A program made the translations under genes and the position numbers. From Lysinibacillus sp. SGAir0095 (lineage in GTDB: Bacteria; Bacillota; Bacilli; Bacillales_A; Planococcaceae), in NCBI RefSeq assembly GCF_005491425.1, contig NZ_CP028083.1:1946001-2010000 (forward strand): a DNA stretch of 64,000 nt, written 5' to 3'. Positions 54,725-62,567 of the stretch are shown here, one piece after another. How positions within the stretch are numbered: position 1 is the stretch's first letter; each line of letters starts with the position of its first letter. Below the pieces are notes generated by a model. That model worked only from the letters and a program-made list of their open reading frames with translations, was not told where the DNA came from and made no database searches.

Positions 54725-55627
54725 TCATCTCTTTCTCTTACAAGTAGTTGCAGAAGGGACATTTTTGCTCATGAAAAAGCCTATTAGTGAAATAAACAAT
54801 AGACTCAAATTAAATGTTACAGGATTAAAGGGGTGGAACAATGCATTTGGATTTGCTACTACAGCCGTTATGGTAAGAATAGGAAAGATGATGATTTGTA
54901 TAGCAAATAGATTTCTTTTCTTTTTATATAACAGCCAAAATAAGCCTAAAATGACTTCGACTATTCCGGTGGCTTTCACTATGAAATATGCCGTATCATA
55001 AGAAATTGGAATTAAATTTTTCACTATGAAAATTTCTTCTGGATGCATGTAAATAAGCTTCGGAATGAGTCCATGATAGATCCATATAAAGCAGAAAAGG
55101 AAAGTCAGGAAACAGTTTACAAAGAAACGAAAAAATTGAGTGCTTGGAGCTTCACCATATTCCATCCATCGTTTTAATACATCGAAACTAAGGGCTGTCC
55201 CCCAGCCAATTAGAGGACGAAACAGCAATCGATCCATTACTTGACCGAATTTACCAAAAGGCACGTCATAGTCATACTGAGTTAAAAATTTAATGGAGTT
55301 TTCTTTTGGTATATACTTCCAATACCCTTTTCCTTCTTTAATAGGGGAGATAGCATTATCAGTTCCGAAATGTAAGGAAGATGTTCTCGCTCCTTTTTTA
55401 CTTTCATGGCTGCCAGAGGTAATTCCCCAGCCCTCTATGGTTTGCCCGAATGCAAGATTTCGTTTGTATGAAAAATGTTGGGGTCCATTTTCTTCTTTAG
55501 GTAAGTATGTAATTGAAGAGAAACGAACATCCCACTGTTCATGCAAATGAGGCGTTTGAGTTGCTCTCCATAGCTTCTCCATCGAGGTATAAATTTCAAT
55601 TTCGACATAAACCGGATTGCTTTTCAC
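54725..55627 (-). CDS. yndG: SRPBCC domain-DoxX-like fusion, YndG-like
   Basis: A 300-aa protein. The N-terminal half (about 1-165) is START/SRPBCC-like (VYVEIEIYTSMEKLWRATQT, HEQWDVRFSSI), and the C-terminal half has four TM helices in DoxX-like pattern (WIYHGLIPKLIYMHPEE... TGIVEVILGLFWLLYKK). GTG 55627 is 10 nt after SD AAAGGAGG and is preferred over a TTG 9 nt upstream. It is the first gene of the yndGHJ-like operon. Function unknown; a lipid or hydrophobic ligand is an inference from the SRPBCC fold. Confidence 0.75.
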   Translation of the reverse strand: MKSNPVYVEIEIYTSMEKLWRATQTPHLHEQWDVRFSSITYLPKEENGPQHFSYKRNLAFGQTIEGWGITSGSHESKKGARTSSLHFGTDNAISPIKEGKGYWKYIPKENSIKFLTQYDYDVPFGKFGQVMDRLLFRPLIGWGTALSFDVLKRWMEYGEAPSTQFFRFFVNCFLTFLFCFIWIYHGLIPKLIYMHPEEIFIVKNLIPISYDTAYFIVKATGIVEVILGLFWLLYKKKRNLFAIQIIIFPILTITAVVANPNALFHPFNPVTFNLSLLFISLIGFFMSKNVPSATTCKRKR

Positions 55628-55712
55628 TTTATTCAATCCTCCTTTCGTACCCGCTGACAATTAAGTCTTACAAGTACATTTGTTAGTTTTATAGAGTTTT
55701 CATCGATACCTG

Positions 55713-55814
55713 CTAATCAAATAAGTAATAATTAAATACCAATAAGATTAATGCTAATACTGAAAAAGCATAATAAGCTAGATTAGTTTTACTCAATCTT
55801 TTTTTAGCCTTCAC
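55713..55814 (-). CDS. Tiny single-TM protein (33 aa)
   Basis: Read from GTG 55814, preceded by GAGGTGG at about 5 nt: a basic N-terminus KAKKRLSKT, one TM helix (AYYAFSVLALILLVFNYYLF) and stop. It lies 85 nt upstream of yndG on the same strand and may be cotranscribed with it. No family recognised. Confidence 0.58.
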   Translation of the reverse strand: MKAKKRLSKTNLAYYAFSVLALILLVFNYYLFD

Positions 55815-55994
55815 TTATTCCACCTCAATTTTTTTATTTACTAAATTGAAATATTCTGCCTTCATTATACAAAAAAACTAAAAAGGATGGTATGAAATTC
55901 CAAATTCATATCAGGCAGGGATTCATTTAAGTACTATTGTGGCATATCACTAGTAAAGGGAAATGGGAATTTTTGTTGAATCTATTATATACGG

Positions 55995-56170
55995 ATGTTG
56001 TGGAAGCTTGGTCTTGATCAAGTATATTCTGCACATGCAGAAATTTTTGAGGTTAGAGATTTATATTCGATAATTCGAGAATTTCCTGCTTATTATAAAT
56101 ACCTCGTTTTATAAAGGATATAGAAAGTGTATCTATAGAAGATGTACTGCAATGTAATGATTCACTCTGA
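55995..56170 (+). pseudogene. Decayed gene fragment
   Basis: A 39-codon frame from ATG 55995 (LGLDQVYSAHAEIFEVRDLY...) ends at 56114, and a sensible continuation (KDIESVSIEDVLQCNDSL) follows in another frame to TGA 56170. This looks like the C-terminal end of a frameshifted protein with no SD. The family is not identified. The rest of 55815-56195 holds nothing else supportable. Confidence 0.35.
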
Positions 56171-56195
56171 ACTTATTAATAAAGGATGAATAATA

Positions 56196-56648
56196 ATGAT
56201 TATTAGGGAACTGGAAATGGGTGAAAAAATTCCATATGAACTGTTGTTATTGGCTGACCCATCAAAAAAGATAGTTGAGGAATATGTCAATAGGGGCGAT
56301 TGTTTTATAGCCGAATGTGGAAACCAAGTTGTTGGAATTTATGTATTATTACCAACAAGGCCTAAAACAGTGGAGTTAGTGAATGTAGCAGTTGCTGTAG
56401 AGCACCAAGGTAGGGGGATTGGGAAATTCTTAGTATTGGATGCAATCAATTTTGCAAAAACAAAAGGTTACAAGACTATTGAAATTGGTACTGGGAATTC
56501 AAGTATTGGGCAATTAGCCTTATATCAAAAATGCGGGTTTCGAATTGTTGGTGTTGATTTTAACTTTTTTATTAAGCATTATACCGAAGAAATTTTTGAG
56601 AACGGGATACAGTGTAGAGATATGATCCGCTTATCAAAGGACTTATAA
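56196..56648 (+). CDS. GNAT family N-acetyltransferase
   Basis: A 150-aa acetyltransferase of the GNAT fold. The acetyl-CoA-binding motif A is clear: LVNVAVAVEHQGRGIGKFLV (residues 66-85), followed by GTGNSSIGQLALYQKCGFR, the motif B region. The substrate is not assignable. SD AAAGGATG precedes the ATG. It stands alone, convergent with the pseudogene at 56718. Confidence 0.9.
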   Translation: MIIRELEMGEKIPYELLLLADPSKKIVEEYVNRGDCFIAECGNQVVGIYVLLPTRPKTVELVNVAVAVEHQGRGIGKFLVLDAINFAKTKGYKTIEIGTGNSSIGQLALYQKCGFRIVGVDFNFFIKHYTEEIFENGIQCRDMIRLSKDL

Positions 56649-56670
56649 GCCATCAAAATGGCATGAAATC

Positions 56671-56705
56671 TCCTTATAGTAGCTAAATTAATTCTACTAT
56701 AAGGA
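56671..56705. other. 12-bp inverted repeat between convergent genes
   Basis: A perfect stem TCCTTATAGTAG / CTACTATAAGGA with an 11-nt loop. No T tract on either strand; a stabiliser or weak terminator. Confidence 0.5.
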
Positions 56706-56717
56706 AAGTCTTTAGGG

Positions 56718-57956
56718 CTATTTATAAAATACAATTTCTTCTACATCGCGTACCCATTCCGTCGCTTCAGTGCCATCTGAATTGGCTTTCCAGAGGTTTC
56801 TATTAGTATCTGTAATAGAAGTTCCCCTTAACCAAACGAGTTTCTTAATAGATGGGATGAATTGAGGTGCATAATCTCCAAACCCTGTAGGTGGATTGGT
56901 TATTTTCGTTTGTTTTTCTGTATCAATATTAATTGTATAAAGCACTGGAAGAGGGTGCTTGCTAAAATCATTCGACCATTCATGTTCTTTTATTCTCGAT
57001 GTTACCAATAAGTCGTCAGTAACCCAATTAAAATCGAGATCAGCGTAATTGTCAGGGGTATATGTTCCTGAAACCGGCATCACTTTTAGTTTTAAATCTT
57101 TATTTTTAAACCCAAAGACAATTCGTCCACCACCGGCGATATAGGCAATCTTATCAGTTGTGGGTGCCCATTTAGGGTCACCTACGTGCAAAATCATTTC
57201 GTCTAAAACTTCGAAATTATTTCCTTCTTTGTCAATAACACAAACCATGTTGCTATCCATTGACCATGAGGCGGTTGGAGAGACAACAAAAGAAATCCAC
57301 TGACCATTTGGAGAATAGGATAGTTGCTCGGCATGGATGGCGTTTAACATGTTCTTATCGGAAGTCCCAATTTCTCTTGGCAGTGTAAAAAAGGGAACTA
57401 CCCCTCCAAACAGAACAATGTCTTCATAGTTATCGCCGACTTTTTTTGTGAACAAAGTAGCACTTGACCATCCATCTGGGCGCAGAGTCCCAGCTGAAGA
57501 AAGAAGGAATCCACTACCATCTGGAAGTCAAGTAAAATCATTCACTCCGGTTGCAATGTTGTAGAAACGCTCGAAATTAGAGATGTCTAGAATCCCTTTG
57601 GCATTAAAAGCAACAACGTTCTTATGTGGTGCCCATTTAGGTGAATAGCCATCAAAAAAAATTTTCTTCTTTTAATTCGTTTTAATATTGTAGATCCATA
57701 CCTCCGACTGCATTTCCCCTTTGTAAATTTCAGAAGGTGCCTCCACTTGATAAACCAGCATAGTTCCATCTTTTGACCACTGCGGCCTAGAGAGTACCAT
57801 ACTCGAATCGGTTACTTGCGTCTCTTTGCCATCGATTAAAGTCCACAGATTTCCACCCCTTATAAACCCAGCTTTCACTTCATTTTGTACAACGGCTTCG
57901 GGGACTGACGGATACAGAACCATAAAGATTAATATTAGGAGGAAAGCTCGTTTCAT
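56718..57956 (-). pseudogene. Beta-propeller-like (TolB/WD40-type) secreted protein, two in-frame stops
   Basis: From ATG 57956 (SD AAGGAG; signal peptide RAFLLILIFMVLYPSVPEAV) one frame runs to the stop at 56718, about 412 codons, with repeated propeller-like blades (RPQWSKDGTMLVYQV, SPKWAPHKNVVAFN, LSYSPNGQWISFVV, PKWAPTTDKIAYIAG). It is interrupted by TAA (57672-57674, after ...IYNIKTN) and TGA (57528-57530, where the flow FT-stop-LPDGSGF suggests a lost Trp codon TGG). Both are point changes in an otherwise intact frame, so decay is recent. Confidence 0.82.
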
Positions 57957-58274
57957 AGATAGGTCTCCTTTCTTGCTCATGCTCTTATTTTCTATTGAAA
58001 TAACATTTTTATGTATAGAAATCACTTTTGTTAGCTATTTTATATTTTAGATGGAAGCACTTCCATATAAAAGAAAAGGAATACTGAAATAGAAGGATCA
58101 TTTAATTGAACTGAACTTTTGGAGTGAATACATAAATTTACAGAGTATTTTAATGTTAATATAAGGATGTACAAGTATTTTTTGAATTTAATCATGAACT
58201 TGTTTTAGATTTTATGACCAAGAGAAAGAAGTCATTTTTCTATGCAGTTGTACAAATACTAATGAGGTGGTAGA
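57957..58274. other. 318-nt gap upstream of fosB
   Basis: AT-rich. A short inverted repeat TGGAAG-CA-CTTCCA (58052-58065) is present. No clear promoter motif or small gene was seen. Confidence 0.4.
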
Positions 58275-58697
58275 GTGTCGATAAAAAGTATAAATCATTT
58301 CTTATTTTCAGTGTCTAATTTAGAAATTTCTATTGAGTTTTATCAAAAAGTATTTGACGCAAAATTGTTAGTAAAAGGTAGAAGTACCGCTTATTTTGAT
58401 TTAAATGGGTTATGGCTCGCACTAAATGAAGAGAAAAATATACCTCGTAACGAGATTAGCCAATCCTATACTCATATAGCATTTTCAATAGAAGAGGATA
58501 AGTTGGAAGAACAGTATGAGAAACTAAAAAAATTAAATGTAAATATATTATCAGGTCGTCAAAGAGATAAAAGAGATAAAAAATCAATTTATTTTACAGA
58601 CCCAGATGGTCACAAATTTGAATTCCATACGGGTACATTACAAGATAGGTTGGCTTACTACAAATTAGAAAAAACACATATGGAGTTTTTTGATTAA
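58275..58697 (+). CDS. fosB: Metallothiol transferase FosB (fosfomycin resistance)
   Basis: A 140-aa glyoxalase-fold enzyme that adds bacillithiol (or L-cysteine) to fosfomycin and opens its epoxide. It is nearly collinear with Bacillus Fos[21 protein letters not shown] with metal His8, [10 protein letters not shown] with a second His, and [19 protein letters not shown] with the third ligand Glu. GTG start 58275 follows GAGGTGG by 5 nt. Chromosomal FosB of this kind is common in Bacillales and need not mean recent acquisition. Not obviously linked to the cst-like operon that follows. Confidence 0.94.
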   Translation: MSIKSINHFLFSVSNLEISIEFYQKVFDAKLLVKGRSTAYFDLNGLWLALNEEKNIPRNEISQSYTHIAFSIEEDKLEEQYEKLKKLNVNILSGRQRDKRDKKSIYFTDPDGHKFEFHTGTLQDRLAYYKLEKTHMEFFD

Positions 58698-58869
58698 TAT
58701 CATCTCTTTTCAACTGTATAGGCTAAATATGAACTGTTTCGAAGTAGTCTATTTTTATTGGATTCTAATTTATAGTAAGGATATCATCCATTTGAGTAAG
58801 GACTAAATGTAGTTGTTACTGTCAGTAATAAACTATTAAAAGCCTTAACATAGGTAAAAACAAAATTCG

Positions 58870-58898
58870 TTGACATAATACCTGTAGGGGTATATTAT
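58870..58898 (+). promoter_or_regulatory. cstR promoter with embedded CstR operator
   Basis: TTGACA (58870-58875), exactly 17 nt, TATTAT (58893-58898). The spacer contains ATACC-TGTA-GGGGTAT (58878-58893), a CsoR/CstR-type operator. Bound repressor would block the polymerase directly. Confidence 0.82.
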
Positions 58899-58941
58899 GT
58901 GTATATCAGCAATGAATCAATATCTGAAGGAGGCAATTTTC

Positions 58942-59205
58942 TTGAATTCATATGATGACAAAGTAAGAAACCGAGTGAAACGGATGGAGGGTCAACTTCG
59001 AGGCATTTTGAAAATGATGGACGAAGGGAAAGATTGTAAGGATGTAATCACGCAACTTTCAGCTGTCCGTTCAGGTGTGGATCGTTCAATTGGTTTGATT
59101 GTTAGCCAAAACTTAATTGAATGTATCCAAAACGCTAACGGAGATAAAGAAGCATTAAATGAATCGGTACAGGAAGCTGTCAATCTATTTGTAAAAAGTC
59201 GTTAA
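58942..59205 (+). CDS. cstR: CstR-type persulfide-sensing repressor (CsoR family)
   Basis: An 87-aa DUF156/CsoR-family all-helical repressor. Cys32 (GKDCKDV) and Cys61 (NLIECI) are spaced as the Cys31/Cys60 pair that forms a polysulfide bridge in Staphylococcus CstR. The His ligand that copper-sensing CsoR needs just before the second Cys is absent (NLIEC), so a persulfide rather than copper sensor is favoured. The TTG start at 58942 lies 8 nt after SD AAGGAGG; an upstream GTG-initiated reading is rejected because it begins inside the -10. Every downstream gene is a sulfur-transfer protein. Confidence 0.88.
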   Translation: MNSYDDKVRNRVKRMEGQLRGILKMMDEGKDCKDVITQLSAVRSGVDRSIGLIVSQNLIECIQNANGDKEALNESVQEAVNLFVKSR

Positions 59206-59240
59206 TAACTGTTATCGACTTTTAATTTTTAAAATAAAAA

Positions 59241-59256
59241 ATACCCCTAAAGGTAT
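59241..59256. promoter_or_regulatory. CstR-type operator 2
   Basis: ATACCCCTAAAGGTAT, a perfect ATACC-N6-GGTAT palindrome, lies 10-30 nt before the first rhodanese start. There is no obvious -35 to pair with it. Confidence 0.75.
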
Positions 59257-59270
59257 TTGGGAGGAACTTA

Positions 59271-59618
59271 ATGGAAACATGGATTATAGTATTAGTGGCA
59301 ATCTTATTTATCGCATGGCGTTTGAAGCCAACCAAAGGGATAAGAACAATATCAACCGATACGCTTAAGGGTATGTTAAATGATAAGGATAAAGTGTTTG
59401 TAGATGTTCGTACTTCTGCTGAATATAAAGGCAGAAATATTCATCAGTTTAAAAACATTCCTTTAGGTTCAGATTTATCGAAGCTCCCAAGTGACAAGGA
59501 AATAGTTGTAATTTGTCAAAGTGGGATGCGTAGTGCACAAGCATGTAAACAATTAAAAAAAATAGGTTTTGAACAAGTAACGAATGTCCGTGGGGGCATG
59601 AGTGCTTGGAGAGGTTAA
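59271..59618 (+). CDS. Membrane-anchored rhodanese
   Basis: A 115-aa single-domain sulfurtransferase with one N-terminal TM helix (TWIIVLVAILFIAW) that tethers the domain to the membrane. The active-site loop is CQSGMRS with the persulfide-carrying Cys82. The domain signature VFVDVRTSAEYKGRNI and the end VRGGMSAW are intact. SD GGGAGGAA precedes the ATG. It probably moves sulfane sulfur at the membrane, near a sulfide-oxidising enzyme that is not in this window. Confidence 0.9.
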   Translation: METWIIVLVAILFIAWRLKPTKGIRTISTDTLKGMLNDKDKVFVDVRTSAEYKGRNIHQFKNIPLGSDLSKLPSDKEIVVICQSGMRSAQACKQLKKIGFEQVTNVRGGMSAWRG

Positions 59619-59641
59619 AAAAATTAAGGGGGATTTAATCT

Positions 59642-59938
59642 GTGAAAGAAATTAGTGCAAAAGAAGTCCAACACTATATAGAAAATGGTGTAAAGTTAAA
59701 TCTAATCGATGTCCGTGAAGTGGATGAGGTGAAAGCAGGTCATATTCCTGGTATTACACATATTCCACTTGGAGTACTTGAATTCCGTACACATGAACTA
59801 GATAAAAGTATACCTTATATTATAGTTTGTCGTTCGGGTGGACGCAGTGCCCAAGCAACAAAACAATTAGAGAGTCTAGGGTATGACGTAACTAATATGA
59901 CTGGTGGAATGCTTTCTTGGGAAGGTAAAGTTGAATAA
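59642..59938 (+). CDS. Single-domain rhodanese
   Basis: A 98-aa cytosolic sulfurtransferase with active-site loop CRSGGRS (Cys63), LIDVREVDEVKAGHIPG and TGGMLSW. The start is GTG 59642 after AAGGGGG. Together with the anchored rhodanese, TusA and DsrE it gives a relay for persulfide sulfur. Very short form, near the minimum for a rhodanese fold. Confidence 0.9.
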   Translation: MKEISAKEVQHYIENGVKLNLIDVREVDEVKAGHIPGITHIPLGVLEFRTHELDKSIPYIIVCRSGGRSAQATKQLESLGYDVTNMTGGMLSWEGKVE

Positions 59939-59969
59939 ACTTTGTCTCAAAAAAATTTTGAACAAAATA

Positions 59970-59985
59970 ATACCCCTATAGGTAT
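59970..59985. promoter_or_regulatory. CstR-type operator 3
   Basis: ATACCCCTATAGGTAT, a perfect ATACC-N6-GGTAT palindrome, lies 16 nt before the TusA-rhodanese start and directly upstream of its SD AAGGAG. Confidence 0.75.
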
Positions 59986-60000
59986 AAGGAGTTGTAACAT

Positions 60001-60564
60001 ATGATGATTAAAGCTCATTTACAATTAGACGCTAAAGGTATGTCTTGTCCAATGCCAATTGTGAAAACAAAAAAAGCAATGAGCGATCTGAAGGATGGTC
60101 AAATATTAGAAGTACAAGCAACAGATAAAGGCTCAGTGGCAGATTTAAAAGCATGGGCTGAAAGTGTTGGCCATCAATATATAGGAACAATAGATGAGAA
60201 TGAGGTATTACTTCACTATATCCGTAAAAGTAGTGACGAAGAAAGTGAAGAAAAAGCATTTCAACAAACTATTTCAATGGAAGAAATGATCAATCGCGCA
60301 TCTAGCGGCGGTCTAATTCTGGATGTTCGTGAAGAAGCTGAATATGCATTTGGTCATATCCATGGTTCTTTATCCATTCCAATGGGTGAGTTAGAAAATC
60401 GAATAATTGAGCTGGAAAAGGACAAAGAAATTTTTGTCATTTGTCGTACAGGTACACGCAGTGATTTAGCTGCACAAAAGCTAGATGAAAAAGGATTTAC
60501 GAAAGTTTATAACGTCATACCAGGGTTAAGTTCATGGAACGGCGATCTATCAAAAAAAATATAA
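60001..60564 (+). CDS. TusA-rhodanese fusion protein
   Basis: A 187-aa two-domain sulfur carrier. TusA-like domain at 1-78 with the persulfide Cys16 in AKGMSCPMPIVKTKK; a rhodanese domain at about 88-185 with active-site CRTGTRS (Cys148). Staphylococcus CstA is a larger rhodanese-TusA-rhodanese protein, so this is a reduced analogue. A second ATG at 60004 is equally placed. It is 21 nt from the DsrE-like gene. Confidence 0.9.
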   Translation: MMIKAHLQLDAKGMSCPMPIVKTKKAMSDLKDGQILEVQATDKGSVADLKAWAESVGHQYIGTIDENEVLLHYIRKSSDEESEEKAFQQTISMEEMINRASSGGLILDVREEAEYAFGHIHGSLSIPMGELENRIIELEKDKEIFVICRTGTRSDLAAQKLDEKGFTKVYNVIPGLSSWNGDLSKKI

Positions 60565-60585
60565 ATTAACTGGAGGAGTTTTATT

Positions 60586-60981
60586 ATGTCTAATAAAGTA
60601 GCAATTATCGCAAGTAACGGTGGTCTTTTTGACGCATATAAAGTATTTAATATCGCAACAGCTGCAGCAGCAACAGAAAAAGAGGTAGCCATTTTCTTTA
60701 CCTTTGAAGGTTTAAATTTAATCCATAAACAGGGTATGCAGCAACTGCATATGCCGGAAGGTCGAGAACATTTTGCAGAGGGATTTGCTAAAGCAAACGT
60801 GCCAAGTATTCCGGAGTTAGTTGAAATGGCTCAAGAAATGGGTGTTAAATTTATCGGATGTCAAATGACAATGGATGTTATGGGCTTATCCAAAGAAGAC
60901 TTTATTGATGGTATTGAAGTAGGAGGCGCTGTAACATTCCTAGAATTTGCAAAAGATGCAGCACCAACTTTAACTTTTTAA
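60586..60981 (+). CDS. DsrE/DsrF-like sulfur-transfer protein (DsrE2 type)
   Basis: A 131-aa protein of the DsrE superfamily. KVAIIASNGGLFDAYKVFNIATAA leads the fold, and the likely sulfur-carrying Cys92 lies in FIGCQMTMDVMG. DsrE2 proteins commonly sit next to TusA and rhodanese genes and take part in persulfide trafficking. SD TGGAGGAG precedes the ATG. Within the same operon. Confidence 0.88.
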   Translation: MSNKVAIIASNGGLFDAYKVFNIATAAAATEKEVAIFFTFEGLNLIHKQGMQQLHMPEGREHFAEGFAKANVPSIPELVEMAQEMGVKFIGCQMTMDVMGLSKEDFIDGIEVGGAVTFLEFAKDAAPTLTF

Positions 60982-61052
60982 TACCATTAGTATCAATTTA
61001 TTAGGGAAGGAAAGTGGAAGGGAAATCCCTTCCACTAAAAAGCATTAAAATA

Positions 61053-61068
61053 ATACCACTGGGGGTAA
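61053..61068. promoter_or_regulatory. CstR-type operator 4, overlapping an SD
   Basis: ATACC-ACTG-GGGGTA(A)T, a slightly imperfect copy. Its GGGGGT half also forms the SD for the dioxygenase start at 61075, 8 nt away. It lies downstream of an intergenic gap of 90 nt, so a separate promoter may exist. Confidence 0.6.
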
Positions 61069-61074
61069 TTGTAT

Positions 61075-62202
61075 ATGACGGTTTTTAAACTAACAGCAGC
61101 TCAATTAGCTCGTAAAGTAATAGAAAATCATGAGTTATTCATCTTGGATGTACGTAACAAAGAATCTTTTGAAGATTGGAAAATCGAAGGACACAGCTTT
61201 GATTATTTAAATATTCCATATTTCGATTTATTGGATGGAGTAGATGAAATATTACCGAAACTCCCAACAAATAATGATGTATTAGTGGTATGTGCTAAAG
61301 AAGGTTCTTCACTTATGGTCGCTGAAATGATTTCAGAGACTGGACGCGACGTGTTTTACCTTGAAGGTGGCATGAAGTCATGGAGTTCTTACCTAGAACC
61401 AATTAAAGTTGGAGATTTAACAGGTGGTGGGGAGCTCTATCAATTTGTAAGACTTGGCAAAGGGTGTCTTTCCTATATGGTCATTTCGGAAGGGGAAGCG
61501 GCTATTATTGATGCTGTTCGTTTCAAAGAAGTTTTTGCAAACTTTGTAAAAGAAAAGAATGTAGTTATTAAACACGTTTTTGATACTCATTTGCATGCCG
61601 ATCACATCTCAGGAGGGCGTTATATCGCGGAAGAAACAGGTGCCAAATATTATTTACCACAAAAAGATGCAGAAGAAGTAATATTCGATTACACACCTCT
61701 AGAAGATAGTTTAACAGTGAAAATTGGTGCCTCTCAAATTGAAGTAGGCGCACTTTACTCACCTGGTCATACAATTGGTTCAACATCCTTCATCATTGAT
61801 AGCAAATACTTATTAACAGGTGACATATTATTCATCGATTCAATTGGTCGACCAGATTTAGCAGGTCTTGCAGAGGATTGGGTAGGCGATCTACGTGATA
61901 CTCTCTATCGTCGTTACCATGATTTAGCAGGGGATCTAATTGTGCTGCCCGCTCACTTTATGATTCTCAATGAGTTAAATGAAGATGGTACAGTGGCCAA
62001 ACGCCTAGGTGATTTATTTGCAGAGAACCACGGTTTAAAGATTGAAAATGAAAAAGAATTCCGTCATACCGTGACAAATAACTTACCTCCGCAACCGAAC
62101 GCATATGAAAAAATTCGACAAGTAAATATGGGGAAAATCAAACCTGATAATGATGAACAAACGGAGATGGAAATCGGTCCAAACCGTTGTGCAGTACGAT
62201 AA
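61075..62202 (+). CDS. Rhodanese-MBL persulfide dioxygenase-like protein (inverted CstB/ETHE1 architecture)
   Basis: A 375-aa fusion. An N-terminal rhodanese-like domain (1-110) has Cys73 in the loop CAKEGSS, which lacks the usual CxxGxR Arg, so its sulfurtransferase activity is uncertain. A metallo-beta-lactamase-fold dioxygenase (about 115-375) has [11 protein letters not shown] (His172, His174, Asp176, His177), SPGHTIGS (His232), LTGDILF (Asp250) and LPAHF (His294); the ETHE1-type Fe(II) triad His172/His232/Asp250 is intact. In Staphylococcus CstB the MBL domain comes first; here the order is reversed. It should oxidise glutathione-, CoA- or bacillithiol-persulfide to sulfite. Confidence 0.88.
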   Translation: MTVFKLTAAQLARKVIENHELFILDVRNKESFEDWKIEGHSFDYLNIPYFDLLDGVDEILPKLPTNNDVLVVCAKEGSSLMVAEMISETGRDVFYLEGGMKSWSSYLEPIKVGDLTGGGELYQFVRLGKGCLSYMVISEGEAAIIDAVRFKEVFANFVKEKNVVIKHVFDTHLHADHISGGRYIAEETGAKYYLPQKDAEEVIFDYTPLEDSLTVKIGASQIEVGALYSPGHTIGSTSFIIDSKYLLTGDILFIDSIGRPDLAGLAEDWVGDLRDTLYRRYHDLAGDLIVLPAHFMILNELNEDGTVAKRLGDLFAENHGLKIENEKEFRHTVTNNLPPQPNAYEKIRQVNMGKIKPDNDEQTEMEIGPNRCAVR

Positions 62203-62273
62203 AGGAAAAAAAAGGTAGATTTCGATTTAGAGGATTTGTATTCAAAAACTATTATGAAAAGGAGATTATTCAA

Positions 62274-62501
62274 ATGGAATCAACCAAAATTTTAGATGTA
62301 AAAGGAATGTCTTGTCCGATGCCAATCGTACGTACAAAAAAAGAGATGGATACTTTGAGTTCAGGAGATATCTTAGAAGTACATGTGACTGACAAAGGTG
62401 CGAAAGCAGATATGCCTGCTTGGGCACATGCAGCAGGACATTCAATTATAGAACAAATAGAAACTATAGATGTAATAAAGTTCTTTATTAAAAAAACGTA
62501 A
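62274..62501 (+). CDS. tusA: TusA-family sulfur carrier
   Basis: A 75-aa stand-alone TusA-like protein with the carrier Cys14 in VKGMSCPMPIVRTKK. It is closely similar to the TusA half of the fusion at 60001 (shared GMSCPMPIV.TKK, ILEV..TDKG..AD..AWA). The ATG at 62274 follows AAAAGGAG; a longer reading upstream overlaps the previous gene and has no SD. Follows the dioxygenase by 72 nt. Confidence 0.92.
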   Translation: MESTKILDVKGMSCPMPIVRTKKEMDTLSSGDILEVHVTDKGAKADMPAWAHAAGHSIIEQIETIDVIKFFIKKT

Positions 62502-62567
62502 AAGAAAATAAGTTTTTTTCTTCAAGTTTTCTAGTTTGTTTGTAATAAATTGAAAGAAGGAAATGTC

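Noticed and set aside
57528-57530. TGA as a selenocysteine or reassigned Trp codon
   Set aside because: The same gene also carries a TAA, no SECIS-like hairpin was noticed, and many other genes in the window end in TGA.
58897-58941. Upstream start for cstR giving a 102-aa protein
   Set aside because: The initiation codon would lie inside the -10 element, upstream of the transcript start.
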